Made by a program: the position numbers and the translations under genes
Part shown: one piece after another, positions 22,237 through 29,481 of the stretch
Position numbering within the stretch: the first letter of the stretch is position 1
Layout: each line of letters opens with the position of its first letter
Origin: a virus
DNA length: 43,860 nucleotides
Reading direction: 5' to 3' (one strand)
Virus record (IMG/VR): IMGVR_UViG_3300005861_000343
Coordinates: 1-43,860 of that record
The notes under the pieces: model-generated
What the model was told of the DNA's origin: nothing
Databases searched by the model: none
Seen by the model: the letters and a program-made list of their open reading frames with translations, nothing else

Positions 22237-23575
22237 TTATCGCGGCAATAACGCGGCGGACTTCGACTTCGCGGCGTTGCCGCCGGAAGAGGCGGTCGAG
22301 TTTTTCCGCAAGAAGGGCTACCAGGTCGGTTTCGATTGGCGCGACGTCTGGCAGCAGGAGCATCAGCGGGCCTTCACGGTCGCCAAGGCGATGACGGTCG
22401 ATCTCCTGCAGGATATCCGCGCGGTGGTCGACAAGGCGATCGCCGAGGGGATCGACTTCCAGGATTTCCGCGAGAATCTGGAGCCGATCCTGCGTGCCCG
22501 CGGATGGTGGGGGCGCCAGGAGATGGTCGATCCGCTGACCGGAAAGAAGCGGGACGTGCAGCTCGGATCCGCGCGCCGATTGCAGATCATCTATGACACG
22601 AACCTGCGCACGAGCCTCGCGGCCGGCCATTGGCAGCAGATCCAGCGTACCAAGAAAGACCTACCGTACCTGCGCTACGTCGACCCGGATCCGAATCCGC
22701 GGCCGCAACATCTGGATTGGAGCGGCACGATCCTGCCGGTCGATGATCCCTGGTGGTCGGCGCACTATCCGCCCAACGGCTACAACTGCAAGTGCTACGC
22801 CGACGCGCTCTCCGACGATGACCTGGAGCGCTACGGCTTTGAGCGCAGCCCGGCCGCGCCGCCTTCGCCGACGCACACGTACACCAATCCGCGCACGGGG
22901 CAGAGCTACGAGGTGCCTGATGGGGTAGCGCCGGAGTTCGCATACAATGTGGGCGAGACGGGAATCGTCGAGCCGGCGGAGCAGATGCTGGAAGCGAAGC
23001 TCGCCGCCGCAGACCCGGATATCGCGCATGCGGTGCGAGAGATGGTCGCGCCGAGCGCGGCGCTGCCCGATGATGCGATCGCGCGCAAGCTGGCGCGGCG
23101 TCCCGAAGCTCACCGGATCATGCAACGCGTACCGGCGCGCGAATGGCGCGCGGCGTGGGATTACTGCACCGACTCCGACCCTATCAACGACCCGTGGCGG
23201 CGGCATGGAGAGCTAACACCGCAGGCGAAGGACCTGCTCGCGCTGATGGGCAAGTTGCCGCGATTCAGCGGAGTTACCTGGCGCGGGGAAGAGCGCGCCT
23301 TGACGCCGGGCTTGATCGCAGATCTCACACCGGGAAGCGCTGTGACGCCGCAGGCCTTCTGGAGCACCAGCCGGAGCCGCTATCGGGGTCGCCGGTTTGC
23401 CGGGGCCGAGGGCATCCTCTACGAACTGCACGGGATCCGCGGGCGCCAGATAGAAGCACTGTCGCCGTTCCCGCGGCAGAAGGAGGTCCTCTTTGACCCG
23501 TGGGCTCGCTTCGAGGTAATATCAGCTAATCGCGAGGGGAAAATCCTCCATGTCGTTATCAAAGAAAAGCCCTGA
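22229..23575 (+). CDS. Mu F-like minor head protein fused to ADP-ribosyltransferase
   Basis: This 448-residue protein has two domains. Residues 1-210 match the Mu F/SPP1 gp7-like head morphogenesis family: long helices, then DPDPNPRPQHLDWSGTILPV and WWSAHYPPNGYNCKCYADAL. The C-terminal 105 residues match R-S-E class ADP-ribosyltransferases: TWRGE (R352), FWSTSRS (Ser-Thr-Ser, 379-381), and RQKEVLF (Q417-x-E419) before WARFEVIS. Since Q rather than E comes first, the target may not be arginine. GTG at 22229 overlaps the previous stop. The domain could be injected to modify host proteins; that is inference. Confidence 0.88.
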   Translation: MADYRGNNAADFDFAALPPEEAVEFFRKKGYQVGFDWRDVWQQEHQRAFTVAKAMTVDLLQDIRAVVDKAIAEGIDFQDFRENLEPILRARGWWGRQEMVDPLTGKKRDVQLGSARRLQIIYDTNLRTSLAAGHWQQIQRTKKDLPYLRYVDPDPNPRPQHLDWSGTILPVDDPWWSAHYPPNGYNCKCYADALSDDDLERYGFERSPAAPPSPTHTYTNPRTGQSYEVPDGVAPEFAYNVGETGIVEPAEQMLEAKLAAADPDIAHAVREMVAPSAALPDDAIARKLARRPEAHRIMQRVPAREWRAAWDYCTDSDPINDPWRRHGELTPQAKDLLALMGKLPRFSGVTWRGEERALTPGLIADLTPGSAVTPQAFWSTSRSRYRGRRFAGAEGILYELHGIRGRQIEALSPFPRQKEVLFDPWARFEVISANREGKILHVVIKEKP

Positions 23576-23738
23576 TGCGCGCGCCCGCGAAGCGTCTCCC
23601 AACGAACCGCCCATCTGGCCTCGCGGTAGCGTCGGTCTCGTGCCAGTCGGTAAAGCGCCGAAAGTAACCCCGGAGGTTGCCGAGGAGCTGCTCGCGCTAG
23701 GTATCCGCGTGCCGCCAGATCGCATCGCGCCGCGCTAG
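23550..23738 (+). CDS. small protein after the ADP-ribosyltransferase fusion
   Basis: This 62-residue protein starts 26 bases inside the end of the F/ADP-ribosyltransferase gene, with a GAGGGG upstream. It has a basic start (MSLSKKSPDARAREASPNEP) and a helical end (APKVTPEVAEELLALGIRVP). It is followed by the second copy of the 29-bp repeat. It could be a small head protein or regulator of the enzyme domain; no evidence for either. Ends in TAG, rare in this window. Confidence 0.6.
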   Translation: MSLSKKSPDARAREASPNEPPIWPRGSVGLVPVGKAPKVTPEVAEELLALGIRVPPDRIAPR

Positions 23739-23742
23739 TCCA

Positions 23743-23771
23743 ATCAGCGGACAAATGTCCGCCCTACCGGA
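23743..23771. repeat. 29-bp palindromic repeat, copy 2
   Basis: Identical to 13462-13490 over 29 bases, with the GCGGACA-AA-TGTCCGC hairpin core. It lies in the short gap between the 62-residue ORF and the protease gene (23802), about 30 bases before the latter start. Flanks differ from copy 1 on both sides, so the unit is bounded. Confidence 0.8.
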
Positions 23772-23801
23772 AAGGTCTGATGTCGCGCACAATGCGCGGC
23801 G

Positions 23802-25442
23802 ATGGCCACCGTTCCGACTCGCACGCAGGATAGACTGCCTGATTCGGCGTTCGCTTATATAGCGCCCGGCGGCCGCAAGGACTCGACTGGGCGCACGGTC
23901 CCCCGCTCCAAACGCCATCTGCTGATCGACGACGCCGCTCATGTGCGCGACGCGGCCGCTCGCTTCAATCAGACCCAGTTTCATTCGCTGGCCGCCAAGC
24001 GCGCCGCGTGGCTCAAGATCGAGCGGGCGGCCGGCAAGTTCGGGATCAAGCTGACCAAGCGCTTGGGCGCGAACGGTCAATTAATCGATCGCAAGGTCGA
24101 ACGCGCTGCTTCGGACAACGTAATTACTTCCGCGTACAGCGTCGTGATCGAGGGCAATCCGCCGGAGTGGGTCGAGCTGCTGCCCTGCAACGGGAAGCCG
24201 TTCAAGGCCAGCGACGGAAGGGGACCGTTCACCCTCTCGGACCCGATGGCGGTCATCAAAGCCAGTCTGAGTGCCGCGGCGGGTGAATGCCTGCCGATCG
24301 ATTACGACCATGCGACCGATTTCGCGGCTCCCGAGGGGCGGCCGGCGCCGGCCGCAGGGTGGATCCGCGAGTTGGCCGTGCGCGACGGCGCCATCTGGGG
24401 GCGCGTCGAATGGACGGAGCGCGGTGCGCAGTCCGTATCCGCGAAAGAGTATCGATTCATATCGCCGGTGTTCGACGTGGCGCAGGATGTTGCGTCGGAT
24501 GACGTGCGGGGTGAGATCACCCTGATTCGTCGCGCCGCCCTGACGAACAATCCGGCGTTGGAGCTTACCGCAGTCGCCAGCAAGAGGAGTTTCGCGATGG
24601 CCAAGAAGAGCAAGATTGACGCCCTGGTCGAGCAGATCCAGGAAGCGGCCGATGAAACCGGGCTGCCGGTCGATACGCTGCTGGAAGGTATAAGCCACAA
24701 GCTGGGCGGCGATCTGACGGATCCCGATGGCGGCGGCGAGAATGACGAGCCGGCCGACGATCCGGCCGATGAGGGTGCCGCGGGCGGCGGCGATCCCGCC
24801 GGCGCGGCACCCGACGATGACGATGAAGAAGCGATGGCGCGGGAGCGCCATCGGGAGGCCGCGGCGACCCGCGAGCGCGACGGAATCGTCGAGGCGCCGG
24901 CCGAGCGGATGGAGCGGGAGACGGCCGAGCAGGAAGAGTTGGCCGCGGCGCGCAAGTCGAAGAAAGCCCGGGAGGACGAGCGGCGCGCCGGGCGCCTATC
25001 GAATGCCGAGCGCGACGCGCGCCGGGCTGGGGACCGGAACCCGCGCGAGGACGCTCTGCGCGATATCCATCGGACCTCCGCGCGGGCGATCGCGAGCCAT
25101 CCCACGGTGCTCAAGATGGCGCGTGAGCTGCGCGATCTGCAGCTCGAGCGCGCCCGAGAAAAAGCGACTACCGCGGTCACCGCAGCCATTCGCGAGCGGC
25201 GCCTGCCCCCGAGCCAGCGCGACTGGGCGATCGCGTACGCAATGGAATCGCCGGCCGGGTTCCAGAAATTCATCAAGTCGATGCCGGTGATGATCGACGA
25301 TGCGCCGGCCGCGGCGGGCTCTCCGCAGCAGGGTGTAACGCTGTCGCGTAGCGAGTTGGCCGTCTGCTCGGCCCTGAAGCTCGACCCCAAGCAGTTCGCC
25401 CAGCGGCGCAGCGTCGCGATGGCGCGCGAGCTCGGCGCGTAA
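23802..25442 (+). CDS. Mu I-like head maturation protease with scaffold region
   Basis: This 546-residue protein has three parts. Residues 1-95 are a DUF6582-like domain (LPDSAFAYIAPGGRKDSTGR and LIDDAAHVRDAAARFNQTQF), often seen fused to phage proteases and capsid proteins. Residues about 105-260 are the protease, with ECLPIDYDHATDF (likely catalytic region) and RGAQSVSAKEYRFISPVFDV. From about 266 an acidic, helical scaffold follows, rich in Asp, Glu and Arg, ending in a Gly-Ala-Pro stretch. It cleaves the scaffold and head proteins in procapsid maturation. Confidence 0.88.
   Translation: MATVPTRTQDRLPDSAFAYIAPGGRKDSTGRTVPRSKRHLLIDDAAHVRDAAARFNQTQFHSLAAKRAAWLKIERAAGKFGIKLTKRLGANGQLIDRKVERAASDNVITSAYSVVIEGNPPEWVELLPCNGKPFKASDGRGPFTLSDPMAVIKASLSAAAGECLPIDYDHATDFAAPEGRPAPAAGWIRELAVRDGAIWGRVEWTERGAQSVSAKEYRFISPVFDVAQDVASDDVRGEITLIRRAALTNNPALELTAVASKRSFAMAKKSKIDALVEQIQEAADETGLPVDTLLEGISHKLGGDLTDPDGGGENDEPADDPADEGAAGGGDPAGAAPDDDDEEAMARERHREAAATRERDGIVEAPAERMERETAEQEELAAARKSKKAREDERRAGRLSNAERDARRAGDRNPREDALRDIHRTSARAIASHPTVLKMARELRDLQLERAREKATTAVTAAIRERRLPPSQRDWAIAYAMESPAGFQKFIKSMPVMIDDAPAAAGSPQQGVTLSRSELAVCSALKLDPKQFAQRRSVAMARELGA
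24597..25442 (+). CDS. internal-start scaffold protein (Mu Z-like)
   Basis: An in-frame ATG at 24597 begins residue 266 of the protease gene. It has AGAGGAG (24583-24589) at 7 bases, a strong ribosome site, and yields a 281-residue acidic coiled protein, MAKKSKIDALVEQIQEAADE onward. Mu makes its scaffold Z from an internal start within gene I, so the same design is very likely here. Confidence 0.72.
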   Translation: MAKKSKIDALVEQIQEAADETGLPVDTLLEGISHKLGGDLTDPDGGGENDEPADDPADEGAAGGGDPAGAAPDDDDEEAMARERHREAAATRERDGIVEAPAERMERETAEQEELAAARKSKKAREDERRAGRLSNAERDARRAGDRNPREDALRDIHRTSARAIASHPTVLKMARELRDLQLERAREKATTAVTAAIRERRLPPSQRDWAIAYAMESPAGFQKFIKSMPVMIDDAPAAAGSPQQGVTLSRSELAVCSALKLDPKQFAQRRSVAMARELGA

Positions 25443-25481
25443 GCGGCAATTTAAATCGGTCCATAACCGAGAGGGATTTCG

Positions 25482-26195
25482 ATGGCTCTTCTGACTTCGC
25501 AACGAAACACCGAAATGCTGGGCGACCGGCGCATGTTCAACTATCCGGTCGAGGCGAACACGAATGTCTACCTCGGCGCGATGGTTGCCCTGGACGCAAA
25601 CGGCAACGCGGTGCCGGCGCAGCCCTTTGGCGCCGCGCCGCTCAGCGCATTGACCGTGGTGGGGCGCGCGGACCGGCTCGTGGGCGGTGTCCCCGGCCAG
25701 GACGCGCTGAACAATCCCGGCGTGGCTGGCGCGATCAGCGTGACGGTGCGCCGAGGCGTTTTCAAATACGACAACGACGGCTCGATCGCGCAGGCCCAGG
25801 TGGGGGCGAAGTGCTTCGCGCTCGATGACCATACCGTGGGCGCCAGCGACGGATCGGGCGCCACCGTGGTGCCGAACACCACCGAGATTACCTTTCCCGC
25901 GGCCGCGCCCCTGCTGGTGGTGCTGGGCGGCGAGAATATCGTCAAGGGATCGGTGATCGCGACGAGCCTGTCCGGCGGCGCCGGCACCGTGTATGTCGAG
26001 GGCACTGATTACCTGATCGACTATCAGGCAGGACTGATCACGGCGCGCGCCGGGGGCGGAATCGCCGCCAGCGCCAACGTGTACATCACCTACAAGTACG
26101 GCGCACCGACTCGGCCCGTGGTCGGCCGCGTGGTGCAGCTCGACACTGACGGGGTCTGGGTGGACTTCGAGGACCAAGGCGCACAGGCCGTTTGA
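25482..26195 (+). CDS. head decoration-like protein with a beta-module
   Basis: This 237-residue protein has an N-terminal DUF2190-like decoration fold (MFNYPVEANTNVYLGAMVAL and GVFKYDNDG) and a C-terminal module with YVEGTDYLIDYQAGLITARA. The module recurs in the sheath and gp37-like proteins. It lies between the protease and the major capsid, where decoration or stabilisation proteins are encoded. GAGAGGG lies upstream of the ATG. It may form trimeric spikes on the head. Confidence 0.72.
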   Translation: MALLTSQRNTEMLGDRRMFNYPVEANTNVYLGAMVALDANGNAVPAQPFGAAPLSALTVVGRADRLVGGVPGQDALNNPGVAGAISVTVRRGVFKYDNDGSIAQAQVGAKCFALDDHTVGASDGSGATVVPNTTEITFPAAAPLLVVLGGENIVKGSVIATSLSGGAGTVYVEGTDYLIDYQAGLITARAGGGIAASANVYITYKYGAPTRPVVGRVVQLDTDGVWVDFEDQGAQAV

Positions 26196-26231
26196 TCGCC
26201 TTGAGCGGTCCAATCTAACAGAGGACTAGAC

Positions 26232-27203
26232 ATGGAACTATCGGCTGCGAATCTGAACACGCTCTTTACCGGGTTTGACATGGTGTTCCAGCGCTCGTTC
26301 GAGGCGGCGCCGAGCTACTATGAGCAGATCTCGACGGTCGCAAAAAGCTCGACCAAGATCGGCTCGTATCCCTTCATGGGGCGCACCACCGCGTTTCGCC
26401 GATGGCTGGGCGAGCGCGTGATTCAGAACCTGGAAGCCCACAACTACACGCTGATCAATGAGCACTTCGAGGACACTATCGGAATCGATGTCGACGACAT
26501 CGAGGACGATCAGTATGGGGTGTACGAGCCGTCGATCGCTCAGCTCGGCATGGATGCCAAGGTCCATCCGGATACCCTGATCTTCGGACTGCTCAAGAAC
26601 GCGGTCGCGACTATCGACAATCCCTCGGCTGCCGGCGCCGTAGTGGGCTACGACGGCAAGACGTTCTTCAGCGCGGCCCATCCGGTGGGCAAAGCCGGAG
26701 CTACCACCGGCATCGCCAACGTGAATACGAGCGGCACCGGCGCGTACTGGTTCCTGGTGGACGGCGGCCGGCCGCTGCGGCCACTCATCTGGCAGTTGCG
26801 CAAGCCGTACACCCTGGTGCGGATGAACGCCCTGACCGACGAGGAAGTCTTCAAGGAGCGGATGTTCCGGATCGGGGTCGACGGTCGAGGCGCCGCGGGG
26901 GTGGGTCTGTGGCAGCTCGCATACGCGAGCAACACGGATCTGAGCAATCCCAGCAACTTCGGAGCCGCGATCGCCGCGATCCGCAGTATCACGACCGACG
27001 CGGGGCTACCCTTTGGCGGATGGTCCTCGCCGGCAAACAAGAAATTCCTGTGCGTGCCGCCCTCCCTGGAGGAAGTGGCGCGCCAACTGCTCCATTCGGA
27101 CTTCGGTGCGATTTCGGGCGCCGCCGGTGCGGTGGCCGGAGTGCCCGGCACCAACATCTGGAAGTCCGAATGCACGCTGCTCATCAGCGAGTATCTGGCC
27201 TGA
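26232..27203 (+). CDS. major capsid protein (Mu gpT-like)
   Basis: This 323-residue protein matches Mu-like major head subunits (HK97 fold). It has the spine-type N-terminus FDMVFQRSFEAAPSYYEQIS, then TAFRRWLGERVIQNLEAHNY and TIGIDVDDIEDDQYGVYEPS, YDGKTFFSAAHPVGKAG, and a beta-rich C-terminus with KFLCVPPSLEEVARQLLHSD. Unlike many HK97-type phages no cleaved delta domain is encoded in the same gene, consistent with Mu, which uses separate scaffold. GAGGAC lies 6 bases before the ATG. Confidence 0.93.
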   Translation: MELSAANLNTLFTGFDMVFQRSFEAAPSYYEQISTVAKSSTKIGSYPFMGRTTAFRRWLGERVIQNLEAHNYTLINEHFEDTIGIDVDDIEDDQYGVYEPSIAQLGMDAKVHPDTLIFGLLKNAVATIDNPSAAGAVVGYDGKTFFSAAHPVGKAGATTGIANVNTSGTGAYWFLVDGGRPLRPLIWQLRKPYTLVRMNALTDEEVFKERMFRIGVDGRGAAGVGLWQLAYASNTDLSNPSNFGAAIAAIRSITTDAGLPFGGWSSPANKKFLCVPPSLEEVARQLLHSDFGAISGAAGAVAGVPGTNIWKSECTLLISEYLA

Positions 27204-27220
27204 TTCGAAATGAAGTAATC

Positions 27221-27246
27221 GCGCCGCGGGCCATCCCCCGCGGCGC
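27221..27246. terminator. perfect 10-bp GC hairpin after the capsid gene
   Basis: GCGCCGCGGG pairs perfectly with CCCGCGGCGC around a six-base loop, 17 bases after the capsid stop. It has no T-run, so it is unlikely to be an intrinsic terminator on its own. It could slow decay or reduce read-through, helping to make capsid more abundant than genes downstream. It lies in a 136-base gap. Confidence 0.5.
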
Positions 27247-27339
27247 GTGGCTCAAAGGCACAGCGAACCGAGACGCGAGCGAGAAGTAGAGCAATGGGTT
27301 GGGTAGCGGGGGTGCCCGCGCAATAAGCGCGGTGAAAAA

Positions 27340-27768
27340 GTGATCTACGCGCAGCCATCGGACATGGAAGCCCGCTACCCAGCTCGCGATCTCATCCAGA
27401 TCACCGACCCCGCCGGCCACGCGATTCAGATCGCGGCGCTGACCCAGGCGCTAACCGACGCGTCGGCCGAGATCGACGGCTATATCGAAAGCCGCTTCGC
27501 GTTGCCGCTGAGCGATCCGCCCGCCGTGCTGAACCGGTTGGCTTGCGATATCGCCATGTACCGCCTCCAGGCGCTGCGCCCCCTGCATAATATCGAGGAC
27601 GCGCGGCAACGGTACGAGGACGCCGTCAAAGTGCTGGAGCAGGTCGCGCAGGGTAAGGTCACGCTGGGACTGTCCAGTGACGGGATCGAGCCGCCGATCG
27701 CGCAGGCTGTCGAAATGACCGAGGGCCCGCGCAAGATGTTCACGCGGCGGCGGTTGCGAGGCTACTGA
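27340..27768 (+). CDS. Mu gp36-like protein (DUF1320), head-tail connector
   Basis: This 142-residue protein matches DUF1320 (Mu gp36): start YAQPSDMEARYPARDLIQIT, then LTQALTDASAEIDGYIESRF and LACDIAMYRLQALRPLHNIE, with a helical C-terminus. Such proteins close the head and attach the tail. The start is GTG at 27340, with no strong ribosome site. It is coupled to the next gene (TGATG). Confidence 0.85.
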   Translation: MIYAQPSDMEARYPARDLIQITDPAGHAIQIAALTQALTDASAEIDGYIESRFALPLSDPPAVLNRLACDIAMYRLQALRPLHNIEDARQRYEDAVKVLEQVAQGKVTLGLSSDGIEPPIAQAVEMTEGPRKMFTRRRLRGY

Positions 27769-28301
27769 TGAGCGCCGGCATCCAACTCAAGGTCGATATC
27801 GACGATCAGGAGCTGCGCACCGCCCTGCGCAAGGTCGCGCATCGGGTGACCGGCCTGCGTCCCGCATTCGAGTCGATCGGACAGACATTGCTCACGGCCA
27901 CGCGCCGGCGCTTCGAGACGCAATCCGGTCCTGACGGCCGCGCGTGGAAAGCACTGGCGCCGTCCACAATTGCAGCCCGACAGCGGCGCAACCGGCGCGG
28001 CAGTAAGCGCAAGGCCGCCATGGCGGCACTCTCAGGCGACAACGGATTGCGAATCCTCTTTGTGACCGGGCGTCTGCTCGGGTCGCTTACCTACAAGGCC
28101 ACCGAGCGTGCGGTCGCCGTGGGCACCAACGCGAAATTTCCCGGCGGCAATTACTCCCGTGCGGCGATCCATCAGCTAGGCGGCGAGCCCGGCATGGCAC
28201 CAGGCCCAGCGGCCATACCGGCGCGGCCGTTCCTGGGAGTCAATAGCGCGGATCAGCGCGTGATCGCGCGGCTGCTGATGCGCCATATGGAGGCCGTCTG
28301 A
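27768..28301 (+). CDS. Mu gpG-like virion morphogenesis protein
   Basis: This 177-residue protein matches the phage tail S/Mu G family: VDIDDQELRTALRKVAHRVT, the basic stretch RFETQSGPDGRAWKALAPST then a highly basic RQRRNRRGSKRKAAM, LRILFVTGRLLGSLTYKATE and SRAAIHQLGGEPGM, IPARPFLGVNSADQ. It functions in tail completion or head-tail joining. It is coupled at both ends (TGATG). Confidence 0.84.
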   Translation: MSAGIQLKVDIDDQELRTALRKVAHRVTGLRPAFESIGQTLLTATRRRFETQSGPDGRAWKALAPSTIAARQRRNRRGSKRKAAMAALSGDNGLRILFVTGRLLGSLTYKATERAVAVGTNAKFPGGNYSRAAIHQLGGEPGMAPGPAAIPARPFLGVNSADQRVIARLLMRHMEAV

Positions 28302-29152
28302 TGGCGGTCCAACTCGATACGCCCTGGGCGGGTACGACATACAACCCGCCGGCGCCGGCGGGGATCGCCGCGATCGAGGCCGCGATTGTCGCGCAGCTCA
28401 AGGCGTCATTCGCGACGGTCGCCGGCATGGGCGGGATCGATATCGAGCATTTCCCGGATGCGCCGCAAAAGTACCGGGCGGTCAGTCAGCTCGGGACCGT
28501 GCTCGTGGTTTACCGCGATGATGACTACAAGGACCCAGAGCCGACCGACCGGATCGTGCAGGAGCGCGTGCTGCAATTCGAGATCGACGTCATCTCGCGA
28601 TCGCTGGGATGGGCATACGCCAGCGGCGATCCCAGCGGTCCGGGCGCGTATCAGATGCTGGGTCAGATCCGCCAGGCGCTGATGGGCTATGCGATTCCCG
28701 GGTGCAAGAAGATGTACCCGCGCCGCACCCGCTTCGTCGAAGATGCAGAGGGCGTCAATTACATCTACGCGATGGACTGGGAGATTCCGACCATGGCGGT
28801 CGAAGTCTCTACCGTCGATAACTATCCGGTCCTGACCAAGGTGATGGCCCTGGAGGAGAACGCGCAGACCACGATTTCCGTGCCTGCGATCGACTATACC
28901 TTCAATGCGCAGGACCAGATTCAGCTCCCGGACCAGAATATCTCAAGCGTCGTAGTCAAGAGCCAGGACGGCTCGATCACTTATTCGCTGAATATCGATT
29001 ATTCCGTCGATGCGGTCAACGGCGTCATCACCAACCTCGGGGGCGCCAGCCTCATTCCGGCCGGCGCGACGGTGTCGGTCGGCTACTCGAAGGCGGACGT
29101 CGTAACGGCGATAGCCGGAGGAGGGAACGCGCCGACATGGCCGACCAACTGA
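28301..29152 (+). CDS. Mu gp37-like protein with C-terminal beta-module
   Basis: This 283-residue protein matches the Gp37 family over residues 1-175 (IAAIEAAIVAQLKASFATVA, FPDAPQKYRAVSQLGTVLVV and QERVLQFEIDVISRSLGWAY), a neck or tail-completion protein. The remaining 105 residues form the beta-module seen elsewhere, with DYTFNAQDQIQLPDQNISSV, NIDYSVDAVNGVITNLGGAS and GATVSVGYS. The added module is not in Mu gp37. It overlaps the next gene by 16 bases. Confidence 0.78.
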   Translation: MAVQLDTPWAGTTYNPPAPAGIAAIEAAIVAQLKASFATVAGMGGIDIEHFPDAPQKYRAVSQLGTVLVVYRDDDYKDPEPTDRIVQERVLQFEIDVISRSLGWAYASGDPSGPGAYQMLGQIRQALMGYAIPGCKKMYPRRTRFVEDAEGVNYIYAMDWEIPTMAVEVSTVDNYPVLTKVMALEENAQTTISVPAIDYTFNAQDQIQLPDQNISSVVVKSQDGSITYSLNIDYSVDAVNGVITNLGGASLIPAGATVSVGYSKADVVTAIAGGGNAPTWPTN

Positions 29153-29478
29153 CAGTGACGGTGCAATTCTCGGAGGATGGTACGCTTTACTACGTGCCCT
29201 CGATGGCCGCGAAGCATGCGTGGCTATCGGTCAAGCGGTACGAGGACCGTGCCGCCGTGCCAGCATCCGTGATGCCTTTCTCCGGACTCTGCCGATGTGC
29301 CGCTGGTTACTATCGCACCTTTCTGAACCAGAGTTATTTCGCCGTGCGCCTGGGCAAGAGCGAACCGCGCGCGGCCGGCGATCCAATGGTGATGGATTAT
29401 CGCGACGCGAAGGCCGAGACCCCCGCGGTCGCGCAAGCCAAGCAAGTGTCGCCTCGCGCGAGAGGCGGAAGGAAGTAA
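29137..29478 (+). CDS. small protein before the tail sheath
   Basis: This 113-residue protein has a beta-rich N-terminus (ADQLTVTVQFSEDGTLYYVP), a Cys-containing middle (GLCRCAAGYYRTFLNQSYFA), and a basic C-terminus (SPRARGGRK). It lies where Mu gp38 (DUF2635) would be but does not clearly match it. It is probably a tail assembly accessory. Confidence is moderate because it has a good start and is coupled to gp37 (16-bp overlap). Confidence 0.62.
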   Translation: MADQLTVTVQFSEDGTLYYVPSMAAKHAWLSVKRYEDRAAVPASVMPFSGLCRCAAGYYRTFLNQSYFAVRLGKSEPRAAGDPMVMDYRDAKAETPAVAQAKQVSPRARGGRK

Positions 29479-29481
29479 CCC

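Noticed and set aside
13462-23771. The two 29-bp repeats as CRISPR units
   Set aside because: Only two copies 10 kb apart without regular spacers; cas genes are absent.
24996-26213. Minus-strand frame across scaffold and decoration genes
   Set aside because: It crosses two clear plus-strand genes, with shadow-type composition.
27294-27326. Ten-codon ATG frame in the gap after the capsid
   Set aside because: Too short, no conserved signal; the gap holds the hairpin and nothing else I can support.
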